A stretch of 64,000 nt of DNA from Toxonevra muliebris (taxonomy: Eukaryota > Arthropoda > Insecta > Diptera > Pallopteridae), in the NCBI GenBank assembly GCA_963691655.1, contig OY829329.1:63358852-63422851 (forward strand). Reading direction: 5' to 3'. Made by a program: the position numbers and the translations under genes. Of this stretch, positions 45,828 to 56,662 are shown piece by piece (positions within the stretch are counted from its first letter, which is position 1; every line of letters starts with the position of its first letter). The notes under the pieces were generated by a model. That model was not told where the DNA came from and searched no databases. It was given only the letters and a program-made list of their open reading frames with translations.

Positions 45828-46732
45828 CATCGATGCCAACTTGCGGGGAATTCCCCGATTTACGGGGAATTTTACTTGGTTCGGAGAATGAGCTGTTTTT
45901 TGCGGGGAATTTGAAGTCGTTCAGCTTTTAGTAATTAAAGTCTTTAGAATATTTTTTATCAAATTATATGTAATGTAAAACGTTTAACTTATGAAATATT
46001 TCATTATTTTGGGTCTTAAAATCTTCAACTTTTCTTAAGCAGGACCTGCGATTTACTGGTTTAGAGAATTTGATTTTTAAAAAAGTGTGCTATTTGAAAG
46101 TATTATATTTTGAAAATATTTTCTAAAAATTTCAGAGACCGCAGAGTGCTTTCGTATATATTATGGCGCCCAGTTTCAGTCAGGCCAAAACAGTCGCGCG
46201 GCGCTGCGAATTCCCTTTCGGCCATTCAGAAAGGCTTAGCTATGCCTTCGTCCAGTACCTCCTGATTAATAACTCTTAATCATTGCTGACTAATCTGTAA
46301 ACTTACAAATTACGGTCAGCCATCATAAAGAAGATGAAGAATATTTTATATGTTAAAAACCGATAGTCAAAACTTTGAACCCGTTTTTCTCAAAACAAAG
46401 TTTTTGCCATGTTCCTTTGAGAACTTTGATGTCCAAAAAGGGGCTAAAGCTTATAAGTTAAGAATTCCGTAGTCAGAGAGTACGTTTCTATTAATCTACC
46501 AGTCCCATAAAAATTGGTTAAGTTTATTACCGAGAAAGTTCAGGGTCGCCTTAATATAACACACTCATTAAGACCAATTTTATGTAATTTTTCGTTTTTG
46601 TAAAATGTTTATATGGAAAGTGCGTGTCGTGCTGTTATAATATGAAGTTATACCAATACGGGGAATTCGATCGAAAATCGGGGAATTCTCGTGGGTTATC
46701 GGGGAGAAAGAAAAAATGAGTTGGCATCCCTG
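45828..46732. mobile_element. hAT-like element, 8-bp duplication ATATGGCA
   Basis: ATATGGCA occurs at 45820-45827 and 46733-46740. The right end inverted is CAGGGATGCCAACT; the left end CATCGATGCCAACT differs at three bases. GGGGAATT/AATTCCCCG motifs repeat inside both ends. It is non-coding. Confidence 0.88.
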
Positions 46733-46891
46733 ATATGGCATCAAAAAAAAAAAAAAAAAAAAAATAAGAAAACAAGAGTTTTGTTGCTAGCGCATCAGAT
46801 TGGCAACATTGTTCGTAGATAAAAAAAATACCTGATTGATATTTACTACAAAGTGCATTTCCTCATTTTTAGATGCGTTCACTCTCTAAAG

Positions 46892-47015
46892 CAGTGGTTA
46901 TATTGGGAGCATGCTTGACGAACACCATGAAATTGTTGTTGTACCTAACACAAATAGAGAGTCATTACTCACTCTCACACTGAAAATGATATACTCGGTA
47001 TATTATACACCTTAA
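46892..47015. repeat. Partial copy of element B
   Basis: GTGGTTATATTGGGAGCATG, then GACGAACACCATGAA and TTACTCACTCTCACAC, match the inverted right part of element B (45155-45234). Confidence 0.7.
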
Positions 47016-48840
47016 GGGGCCCGTATTAATGCGTGTGTGATTTCCAAAAATTTGGACTTCCGTTGGCAAGAATGCGCATTCTTGCACTACACTGGATGGT
47101 TAAAAATTACTTTTTTTACACTTTTTTTTTACAACAGAAAATAATTGCTTGCCATTTTGCTACGTGTAAAATAAATTTGATGCAGAAAATGCAGAAAACG
47201 TAAATTATTATTAATTAATTTGTTGGATTATAAAATACCATCACTGGTTTTAACAAAATGTTAAATGAAATGTGTATGTCATGCAATTTGAAAATAGACA
47301 CATAAAAATCTGTAGTCCATTGTCGTATTTTTAGTTTTTTTTTAATCACAAATTTATATACCATATGCATCTCAAAAGAATTTAGAAAAAATTTCCAATC
47401 TCTATCTTAAAGAGTTTATTCAAAACAACAATTTCTCGCATTCATGATTCTGGCGATCAAACTCTAAAAATTGTACATATGTATGTATGTTGTACATAAG
47501 TATTAAAAAATTTGTGTATTTCACTGATAACATTCTTTTTTTGGTATGTATGTAGATAAAGTAAGATGAAAGTACCCGGCATTGCTCGTCACTGCTATTA
47601 GTATTTCATTCTTGTAGAGGATATCCCCAAGGGGAAATTTTGAATCGCATATCATCATCATCTCATTATTTGACACTTTCTACGTGAAGAAATGTAAATC
47701 AAATGATGTAAAAATACTTAGAAATGATTGAGTGCACCCCTCTACACCAAAAAATAGAATTATTGCATTAAAATGCTATTGACTTAATATGTAGTACAGC
47801 TATTAATAAAAATTTCTTATCAGTTCATTAGTTTTTTATTTTAATTGACCTAGATCGAATCCTAACAATGAAATTAAAAGTTTTAATGAGTAATTTTATA
47901 ATTTTGGCATTTACAGCCATTCAAAAAGTAGCGCTGCACTGTGGTTTAGTTTTTGTCGAAATGCCATTTTTCATGTTGATTTTATCGAATTAATTAGGAA
48001 AGTGAATATTTTGACTGGGATTACTAATAAGCAATATATAAAAATAATTAAAAATTATCTTTATTTAAATTTTGAAGGAGTAAAATTTTGGCCTAGCGTG
48101 ACTCAATTCGAACTTCGCCTTATCCCCAAAACTCGCCCCCTGGGACTCGCTAGTCCATGTCTGTCAGTCCATGCAATAATACTAAAAGTTCATTAAAAAG
48201 GTTCATTCGTTGTTTGTTTTTTTTTCACTAGATAATTAGGTATATTAAAGCATTTATTCAGTAGAAATAAATCGAAAAATTATAACCGAAAATAGGACAA
48301 AAAATATAGTGAAAAATATAATAGAGATTATAGAGCAAAATTGTGTCAAAAAAGACATAATTCTTTAACCCAGTAATGTCTAGCGGTGCCATATGGCACC
48401 TTGTCCCTGAGCCGTTCCAGAGACAGGTTCAGAAAACAAAATTTTTTTCTCAAGTTGCTTTCTTGATCTATTTACTTTGGTTCCCGCTCGCTCTTAATGG
48501 GCAGTAGCGTATCCGGGGTGGGGAGGGTTAAACAGTATTTTTTGGGAAATCAAAAATATTTAGATTTTCCCCAAAAAAAGCCATCAGCAGTGAAAAGTAA
48601 ATACTTTCAACAAACGAAAAACTTTAGGATTTAAAATATTATTTTATATTATATTTTATTTTAATATAAATATTAAAAATGCGGTCGGATATTTAAATCA
48701 ATTCTGATTAGACGCCTGGGCGTGTCAATAGGTAGCATGTTATAGTACAACTGGTTATTAAAAACATTCAGACTACATTAAATATACAATTTCAGCGCCA
48801 GCTTATAAATGTCTTACTTTTAGAAAACTTGATAATGGTC
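47016..48840. other. Non-coding stretch
   Basis: AT-rich sequence with no recognised gene. The piggyBac-like end motif TTAACCCAGTAATG occurs at 48367, without a clear partner. Confidence 0.4.
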
Positions 48841-50230
48841 TAGTTTTCGGATTGAATTTTGTACTGAATTTTAGTCTTATATTGATTTAACTTTTCCGTT
48901 TTTGCCCGTTTTTGATCTGAATTCTGGTTTGATTGTAAGCCAGAATTTTGTTTTATTTTACTTTGAATTTTAATCTGAATTTGGTTTGAGTTTTAATCCA
49001 TGATTGGTCTAAATTTTAATTTGCTTTGCAACGTTTGCAGACCGTTTGATCTGATTTCTGATCTAAATTTTGGTTTGCTTTTAATTTGTATTTGGCGTCT
49101 TTTTAGCCTCAGTTTTAATCTAACTCTTAGTTTGAGTTGTGGTTAATATTTTCGTTTGAATTGTCTTGATTTTGATATTATTTTGGTCTGAATTTCGGTC
49201 CGAAATCGGTTTGAATTTTGTTTAAAAATTTGGTCTGAATTCGTCTGGAATTTTGGTCTAGTTTTTGTTTAATTTAAATTAAAATTTTTCGATGTAAATA
49301 TTTATCAGATATTCCCACTAGTTTTTGGTCTGACTATTGGTCTGAGTTGTCGTCAAAATTTTTATTTAAATTGTGGTATGAATTTTAAAACTGATTTTGG
49401 TTTTGATTCGGTTTGAATTTTGAGTTTTTAGCCAGAATTTTGACCTCATTTTGGTCGATTTTCGTTGGAATTTTGGTCCGATTCGTGGTGTGAACATTGT
49501 TTTTTTTTTTAAGCGGTTATTGCCCGGTACCCGAAAGCCTGTACGGATCTCGTTGAAATTTAAAATGTATTGTTTTTTTTGGTTAAATTAAGATATATTT
49601 ACATTTTAAGTAATGTATAACAGGCTCAAAGAACGTATTTAATTTTTCATAAAAATTAAGTGCTTGGTTATGGAGTTGTGAGATCGTAAACTCACCACCA
49701 GGCCGATATTAATAGTGATATCGATGCCAAAAGTGATATGAATATGTATTTTAAAAATTCGTTTAAAGTACTATCCAAATCAACTGTTATCTTAATTTAA
49801 TTTTTTTCGGGTTTTTGTTTCGACCAAAAATAACTAGAAAAAAAAAAGAGATGTAACAAATTGTTTCATCAAAATTTTTTCTCAAAGGAAATTAAAATTT
49901 CCTTCAAATTGATTTCTCAAAAATAGATAATTTAACAATATAAATCCAACAGAAAAGTCATAATCAAGATTTTGATCTGAATTTGGTCTCATTTAGATCT
50001 AGATTTTTGATCGGAATTTGGTTCTTTTCTTGGTTTGAACTTCGATCTGAAAAAAGTATTTGGATTTTAGTTTGTAATTTGGTCGAAATTTCCGCCTAAA
50101 TTTCTATACGGTTTTAGTTTGAATTTTGGTCTCAGTTTTGTTCCAGTTATCTTTTAATTTTTGCCCTGTATTCGGTAAAATTTTTCACTAGTTTTTGGTC
50201 TAGGTCTGGGTTTTGGTCGATAGTGAGTCT
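48840..50230. repeat. Degenerate short-period satellite, TTTTGGTCTGAA-like
   Basis: For about 1.4 kb the plus strand is made of variants of GAATTTTGGTCTGAATTTTG, strongly T/G-biased, with few C. No fixed period is maintained. It resembles a much-decayed tandem array. Confidence 0.65.
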
Positions 50231-50374
50231 GATATTTATCTTTTAATTTAGTAAATCTGTTAATGGGTTAAATGAATTTTAAATTGGGAAGCAATAGTTG
50301 TTGTTGTAGCAATTTCAGTCCAAGTTTCGTTTCTAATTATTTTCTGACAAATATTTTCACTATATTCTGGATTC

Positions 50375-50900
50375 TTAGATACACAGAATCACATGGGATG
50401 AAATAGCTAACAAGCTAGCAAAAACTATTACTTACATACATTTACAGGAAAATTAAAAGAATATGAAAAGGACAGCAGATCATTTTACTGGACTCAAATC
50501 ACTATCCCTAAGCCTAGGCAACCAAAACTACTACTAATTGAGAATTTCAAACCCAAAAGATCATCCGAATGGCTCAAGCTAAGTAAAACCAACCTCAGAA
50601 TAATCACAGGTTTCCTTTTAGAGAATTGCTTGCAAACTGGGGGAACACATGAAAAATGCAGGCATCGGAAAGTATAGTAGTGAAACCGTTCTCCCGCTGG
50701 ACCCAACGCAACTACAATCCGGCACAATGCCTTTGACATTTTCAATCACCACTTTGTGTAGGCCTATCTGTCGCTTCTGGCGAGAAGAAAATGAGACGCA
50801 CTCACTGGTAAAGGGAAAAGATATCTAGGGTACTACTGGCCAGATTGTTAGGACATCATCTTATGATTTAACAGCTATCGGAAGAACAATAGAATTATGT
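50375..50900 (+). pseudogene. LINE remnant (RNase H end and C-terminal region)
   Basis: Broken plus-strand frames show EIANKLAKTITYIHL (end of RNase H), FKPKRSSEWLKLSKTNLR and IITGFLLENC, then CRFWREENETHSLV where CRFCxExxExxxHLV is expected. This is the same C-terminal region as in the LINEs at 28739 and 62640. It lies 0.75 kb before the choline kinase core. Confidence 0.65.
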
Positions 50901-51641
50901 GATTGAAACCCAAGAAGGAGTCAGCGTTCAACAGATGTGCCCATAGTGAAAGTTGAGTTAAGTTTGTCGAATGTTGGTGATAACTTAACAAGCATGCCGT
51001 ATCATGTGGGCTGAAACAAGATTCTGGGCATATGCTAAAATACAATTGATTTTCTTTGACAGCTATTTCTCTCCATTCGGAATAGGCAGCAGACATTGAT
51101 GAAGAAGATGCTATGAAAAAACTCGTCAAAAGGTCCTTATTACTACACTGGATGATGTCAATCTGTTGCCTTTTCGTTGCTTAAATTACTGTTTCGGTTC
51201 TTTGGGCTTGGTGGGCAAACTGATTCTGTTCAGTGAATAAAGCTTATGCTATCCTTGTACATAGGAACATATGTGCGCTTTTAAATTGAATGTGAAATTT
51301 CTTGAACTTCTAACAAGTCCACAACTTCCAGTATGTCTGGTGCGTACTGTAACTTATATTATTAAGGAATTTTATCTATGAAATTTGGGGTTTATAATCA
51401 AAGAAAAAAAAAGTATATATATTTGTCAGTTTGTTTATTTGCAAAAGTTTGGAAATATATTTATGTAAATTATAATGTTCTTGCTTGGACCCAGATGTTT
51501 CAGTGCAATTTTTTATAGAAGTTCCTCAAAATTTATTGTAAAAGTTAGTGAGGCAGGTAAGCGAATTTCGCTCCGGTCTGACTCAAAATGATGACTATAA
51601 ATGGAAATAAATATTTTTTTGGATTTTTAATAATTTTCTAG
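50901..51641. other. Intronic sequence before the choline kinase core
   Basis: There is no recognised gene. The last 40 bases are T-rich and end in the acceptor used by the core. Confidence 0.5.
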
Positions 51642-51748
51642 GCCTCTCTGGCGGAAATGCGTCAAGTGGCAGCACGACTTTGTCGTGATTACTTAACCGG
51701 CCGATGGAAATTGGTTAATGCTGATCAATTAATCGTTAAGAGAGTCAG
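51642..51748 (+). CDS. CG2201: Choline kinase core exon 1 (phosphate-loop region)
   Basis: The acceptor is TTTTCTAG at 51641; the exon ends with GTC AG before donor GTAAGC. It encodes core residues 1-35 plus two bases of Ser36, including CRDYLTGRWKLVNADQLIV, and leads into the VSGGLSN motif. This matches the start of the conserved kinase fold in animal choline kinases, where the GGLSN loop contacts ATP phosphates. A Met codon occurs at core residue 6, but it lies inside conserved sequence and is an unlikely start. Confidence 0.9.
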
Positions 51749-51814
51749 GTAAGCGAGCTATTTAAATATTCTTATGGAAACATTTATTTTACCGAGTAGG
51801 AAACAATTTTTCAG

Positions 51815-52007
51815 TGGAGGACTATCGAATTTTTTGTACTACGTAAGTCTACCCGAAATTAACGATAATGATACCAGCAATTTGGGTTTAAATAATACAA
51901 ACAATATAGATATGGATTCAATCGATTTGAATGAAGACAATGCAACAACAAATCGAAAACGTCAGCGAACTTGTAGTGAAACATTGTCCGCATGTGAACC
52001 GAAAGAG
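51815..52007 (+). CDS. CG2201: Choline kinase core exon 2 (GGLSN loop, low-complexity insert)
   Basis: The acceptor TTTTTCAG is at 51814, and the exon ends GAA CCG AAA GAG before GTAGAT. It covers core residues 36-100. SGGLSNFLYYVSLP is conserved; residues about 50-98 are an Asn/Asp/Thr-rich insert with a basic RKRQR patch, longer than in vertebrate enzymes. The exon closes with PKE, continuing as VLLRIYG in the next exon, which is the expected beta strand of the N-lobe. The donor GTAGAT is weaker than the others. Confidence 0.9.
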
Positions 52008-52073
52008 GTAGATCAAAATGTCGTACTTATATAAGGGAAAAGAATAATGCCATAAAATCTGGTATTATTTTAG

Positions 52074-52253
<180 letters not shown>

Positions 52254-52309
52254 TAGATATATTTTATTTTTTAATTAACTCAATAATAAACTCTTTCCAA
52301 TTTCTCTAG

Positions 52310-52485
52310 TCACATACATTGATCACAAAAGAATTGTCCAATCCCAAAATCACAAAGAAAATTGCAGAGAAAATGGGTGAAATTCACAGTCTTAATATAC
52401 CAATGTCAAAAGAACCAGATTGGCTATGGAATTGTATGAATCGTTGGTTGAAATGTATCACTGGCATACTAGAACAAACTGATTG
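52310..52485 (+). CDS. CG2201: Choline kinase core exon 4
   Basis: The acceptor TTTCTCTAG is at 52309 and the donor GTAAGC follows ACT GAT TG. It encodes core residues 154-211 plus two bases of Trp212. It contains KIAEKMGEIHSL followed by KEPDWLWNCMNRWLK, matching the family's KMAxFH and KEPxWLF helices in the C-lobe. Confidence 0.93.
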
Positions 52486-52542
52486 GTAAGCAGATTAAAA
52501 ATAATAATAATAATTTTTAATCATAGAAATTTTTATTAATAG

Positions 52543-52704
52543 GAAGAAAGAACAAGCAAATGCCGAAATTGTGCGAGCGTTTGACTTCCGCCAGGAAAGA
52601 AAATGGTTGAAATCGGTGATTGATCAAGGCAATTATCCAGTGTTTTTTTGTCACAATGATTTACAAGAGGGTAATATACTATATCCGAAGACTAATTCCG
52701 AGTG
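52543..52704 (+). CDS. CG2201: Choline kinase core exon 5 (catalytic Brenner motif)
   Basis: The acceptor ATTAATAG is at 52542 and the donor GTAAGA is at 52705. It encodes core residues 212-265, including VFFCHNDLQEGNIL. His249, Asn250 and Asp251 with Asn256 form the phosphotransferase Brenner motif; Asp251 is the expected catalytic base and Asn256 the Mg-ATP ligand. All key residues are intact, so an active enzyme is expected. Confidence 0.95.
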
Positions 52705-52772
52705 GTAAGAGAGGGGAAGAACATCTATGAAAATGTTGTATATTGAATAATTAAATCTAATTATCTTCCTAG

Positions 52773-53187
52773 CAGCTTACTGGAACAAAATGGAAACAAC
52801 AATTCAATTTCCTCTGAATTAAATCCAAAAACTACAGATGATCAAAACGATTGTGATCTTCGAATTATAGACTTTGAATATTGTGCCTATAATTATAGAG
52901 GATTCGATTTGGCAAATCATTTTCTTGAGTGGACCTTCGATTATAGCAACCCAGAGTTCCCACATTTCTACCATCACAAGCATCAATATCCCACAGATAA
53001 CCAGCGTCAAACTTTCATTGTGCATTATTTAAGGAAACTTAATGAGGGAATTGAAAATTATAATCCAAGTCCAGAAGAATTAAATGAGGTAAAACATGAA
53101 GTGAAATTATTTTCAATGTTTTCGCATTTGTTTTGGAGTTTATGGTCGGTAGTGAATGTAACGTCAAATATTCAATTCGGTTACTGG
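52773..53187 (+). CDS. CG2201: Choline kinase core exon 6 (IDFEY metal-binding and choline pocket)
   Basis: This is the longest core exon, residues 266-404, ending YW before donor GTAAGA. A Ser/Asn-rich stretch (266-293) precedes LRIIDFEYCAYNYRGFDLAN, whose Asp299 corresponds to the second Mg ligand. NHFLEWTFDY follows and carries the aromatic residues that cage the choline ammonium group in the family. HLFWSLWSVV near the end is the conserved C-terminal helix typical of choline kinases. The acceptor is a tandem TAGCAG, allowing loss of one Ser codon. Confidence 0.95.
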
Positions 53188-53268
53188 GTAAGAAATAATT
53201 AATAAATGAGGAGTTCACGGAGTTTGAGTGAATATGGTTTTTAATTAATTTTTATTTATTTTTTATAG

Positions 53269-53370
53269 GAATATGCTGTGGCACGTATACAAGAATATCA
53301 ATTACTTAAACAGAAATATATTTCTGAACATACTGGAAATAATACAGGAAATGCTAATATTTTGGGATAA
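53269..53370 (+). CDS. CG2201: Choline kinase last coding exon
   Basis: The acceptor TTTTTATAG is at 53268, and the exon ends at TAA. It encodes residues 405-437, beginning EYAVARIQEYQLLKQKY, the terminal helix seen in the family (YxxYAxxRFxxYxxxK). A short Asn/Gly tail follows. The stop is followed by a 3' UTR with AATAAA at 53553. Confidence 0.93.
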   Translation, partial: EYAVARIQEYQLLKQKYISEHTGNNTGNANILG

Positions 53371-53552
53371 CACATGCTTTATATTTATAAACGCATAAAT
53401 GCAGGACTTGGCACCGAATTTTTTTTTTTTTTAATTTTTTTTTGTGTTTTAGAATATTCCAAATTTTCGAATTATTCTAAATGTACTTACAGGTTGTTAT
53501 ATTAAAATATGTTTAATTTAACTTAAATAGTATTATGTTTAATGCAAATATT

Positions 53553-53558
53553 AATAAA
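53553..53558 (+). terminator. Poly(A) signal of choline kinase
   Basis: AATAAA lies 183 bases after the stop codon. A genomic run of about 17 A starts eight bases further on, so the true cleavage site cannot be read from the sequence. Confidence 0.6.
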
Positions 53559-53570
53559 ATATACCAAAAA

Positions 53571-54850
53571 AAAAAAAAAAAAGAAAAGACTTGTTGGTCT
53601 CAAACTGAATGAACCAGCCCTATTTTTAGTATTCCCGAATGAAATCCCCGGAACTATGTGTTTTATTTTTCGTCTTTTCCTATAGGAACACAGGGGAAAG
53701 AAAAAAGTTTTCCAGGGGATCTAATTTCGTGAATATTTAGAATCGCGCTGAATGTCTAGATATCATTTCTACTGGACACTGATTGCTATAAAACTACAAA
53801 GGTTTGAATAAGAATCAATAATATATTACTATGGAATTCGCAAAAAATCTGGCGACTCAATTCCGATTTTTAGTTTCCATAATGTATAAAAAAATACTAA
53901 AAGTATTGTCCATTGTAGGGTATTTAAAATTGCATGGACAACTGAAGGGAAGTTTTAAAAGTTAATGTAGAATAGTAATGGAGTTTTGTTTTAAAAAAAC
54001 TACTTTAAAAAACTCCACGATTGTAGGAGAGGGATTGCGAGGTCAGGGATTTTTGGGTTAAACCCTCTTTTCTCCCTTTTATCGTTAAAAACCCCATACA
54101 TTTTCATCGTTGGTCATGAATCAAAAAAAAAAAAAAAAAAAACAATCGGGATCCGCTCATGACATGGATAGAAAAAACTTATCCTTAATGTTCATCAAAT
54201 TTATAAAATAACTTAGAAAATCTTGTAATTATTAATTAGTGGGCTCATTACCACTGATATTGTTGAAATATACAAAAGTTTTTTTCGGGCTTTAAACCTT
54301 TAGCTTCCATTTTTGTTTCTCCCTTTTCGATTCAATTGAAATAATTTTCAAGTAAATTGACGACTAATGGAAATGGTAATGATATTTTACATAGTCGACC
54401 ACTGATACTGACGCCAAAAATTTGACAAATGTCAATGAAAAATGATAGACAAATGTTGCCATCGAATTCAGCAAAATTCTTTAAAAAAAAGAAGTAAATG
54501 TGATCAAATTTAATTTGAAAATCTTGCAATTTATTATTTTGAAGACGATCTCGGGATTGACATCTCTAGTATCTACTACAAATCGACAAACTATTAGTTG
54601 CTTTATTTATTGTTTCGTTAAGATAATTCAAGACTAAAACCATTCAAAGCTTTGAGAAAGCTTTCAATAAAGCTCACATTAATTAAAATGTGTTAGGGTA
54701 GATGGCGCTGTATTTTTATTATAAACCATCAATTTTTGTGCACCTTGTTATTTTAGCCTTCACTGTGAAAAAAGGCTTAGATTTCTTAGGCTTATTCTTC
54801 ATTGCCTACATTTAGGCAGAGAGCAAAATTATTATTTTTGCCTGCACTAT
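53571..54850. other. Non-coding stretch after choline kinase
   Basis: AT-rich sequence with poly-A runs; no open frame with recognisable content. Confidence 0.45.
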
Positions 54851-54854
54851 GGAG

Positions 54855-56662
54855 AAATAATAACACAGGAATACAGTGAAAATATAACATGAACCAAAGT
54901 ACGTTTTCTAAACTAATTTGAGGTCGCTGAACACGAAAATCGCATTCATTTTTTTTCTATGGGTCAGTTTTCGAGATATGGCAAAATAACGGCTTTGCAG
55001 GTTATAGTTTCAGTTACAGGCTAATATCTCATTAACTATAGTTTTGACCGATCAAAGTTAGATATCAATGGAAAGGATAATTAGGCGTCTAACGCTATCA
55101 AGTTTATTAAAATCGGATTATAAATGACTGAGATATAGATGTTGAAAGTTCAATTTTGGTGTGATTTTTGAGAAATTTTCACACAAGTCGTGGGCTAAGT
55201 TTTCTTTCTCACAAAAAGTAATCACAAAATCGGAAGTTTTATTTTTTTATTCGATAAACCATTTCATTACAAAAATTTTAATCATAAAACGAATCAAAAA
55301 TGACAAAGAAATCAAGGATTGAATAAAAGTAAAATATTCTCGAAAACTCGAAATTTTTCTCAGAATTCGTTCTGGTCTAGAAAATGATGAGCCACTTGAA
55401 ATTTTCATGCACACTATTATTCTGAATATGTTTGGCCGCAGCGAAACCAACATACTTCGGGGGCCACAATATTATTAACGATGCACTCGTCGATAAAAAC
55501 CAAATCATTATTTCGCTCCTCCCCATCATGTTTGGTCTCATAAAGAATTTAGTTAGAGCCTTGAAAAATAACGCTAGCGCAATGAAATCATTACAAAGAG
55601 GGTTTTCGAAATTGTCATTACAAAAAATCAAAGCGGACGTATTCGTTGAACCTCAAATCCACAAATTATTCGACAATGCTGGATTATTGAATGTTTGAGT
55701 GAGTCAAAACGAGAAGCATTAGAAGCATTTGCGAATGTTGTTTAAAATTTTTTGAGAAATTATAAAAGTGACAATCACGTCTAACTCATCGACGTAATGT
55801 TGAAAAATTACAATGATATTGGTAAGTTTGATTTACGGTGAATTGAAAGTTCATTCTTTATTCATTTATTCAACGATAAATAAATTTAATTCCGAAAATT
55901 CAGGTGCGAATATGCCTCCCAAGATGCAATTTTTGTTCAGCCATTTCGACGTCTTTCCATCAAATCTGGGTGCAGAAAGTGACGAGCAGTGCGAACGGTT
56001 CCACCAAGATATAGCTGAATTCGAAAGACGATATGAAGGTTTCAGGGACGAGGGCATGATGGCAGACTACTGCTGGTTCTTGATCACGGAAGACCCGACA
56101 GTGAAAAATTGCGAAAGTTCAAGTGGTGGCTCATCATTTTCTACAGCAGAATGAATTTTGAACAAAATTTCGAGAATATTTTATTTTTACTCAATCCTTG
56201 ATTACTTTGTCATTTTTTGATCCGATCGCTATAGTTTTATGCTTAAAACTTTTGTAATGAAATGGTCTATCGAATAAAACTTCCGATTTTGAGATTACTT
56301 TTTGTAAGAAAGAAAACTTAATTCACTACCTGTGTGAAAATTTCTCAAAAATCACACAGAAATTTAACTTTCAACATTTATATCTCAGTCATATATAATC
56401 TGATTTCAACAAAGCAGCATTAAACGCATAATTTAATTATATTTCCTATAACATATAACTCAGATCGGTAGAATAGGTAATGAGATATTAGCCTGTAAGT
56501 GAAACTGTAACCTGAAAAACCGTTATTTTGTCATATCTCGAAAACTTACCCATAGAAAAAAAATTAATATAATTTTCGTGTTCAGCGTCCTCGGTTTAAA
56601 TTAGAAAACATACTTTGGTTCATGTTGTATTTTTAAAGTGAAATTTTGTATTCCAGTGTAAT
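54855..56662 (+). mobile_element. Long-inverted-repeat element (arms about 500 bp) with internal gene remnant
   Basis: The arm from about 54855 to 55400 is found again inverted at about 56110-56662. Matching landmarks include CATGAACCAAAGTA at 54889 and its inverse near 56610, CGAAAATCG/CACGAAAAT, CTCATTA next to CTGTAACTG-like runs, and AATCACAAAATCGGAAGTTT at 55220 against AAACTTCCGATTTTGAGATT at 56278. Arms differ by scattered substitutions. The loop contains a broken gene. Foldback-like or MULE-like elements have such arms; I cannot assign a superfamily. Confidence 0.8.
55438..56154 (+). pseudogene. Intron-containing gene remnant inside the long-inverted-repeat element
   Basis: Exon part 1 (55438-55822) reads NQIIISLLPIMFGLIKNLVR and KADVFVEPQIHKLFDNAGL. 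After a frameshift near 55685 it reads ECLSESKREALEAFANVV, a stop, NFLRNYKSDNHV, a stop and LIDVMLKNYNDI. A GT donor (GTAAGT, 55823) and AG acceptor (TTCAG, 55903) excise an 81-base intron. Exon part 2 continues GANMPPKMQFLFSHFDVFPS, then ERFHQDIAEFERRYEGF and MMADYCWFL, ending TAG-free to TGA at 56152. I recall an uncharacterised, repetitive gene family in arthropods with the same block (SHLDFFP...ERFHQDI...DYCW), whose function I do not know. Confidence 0.7.
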
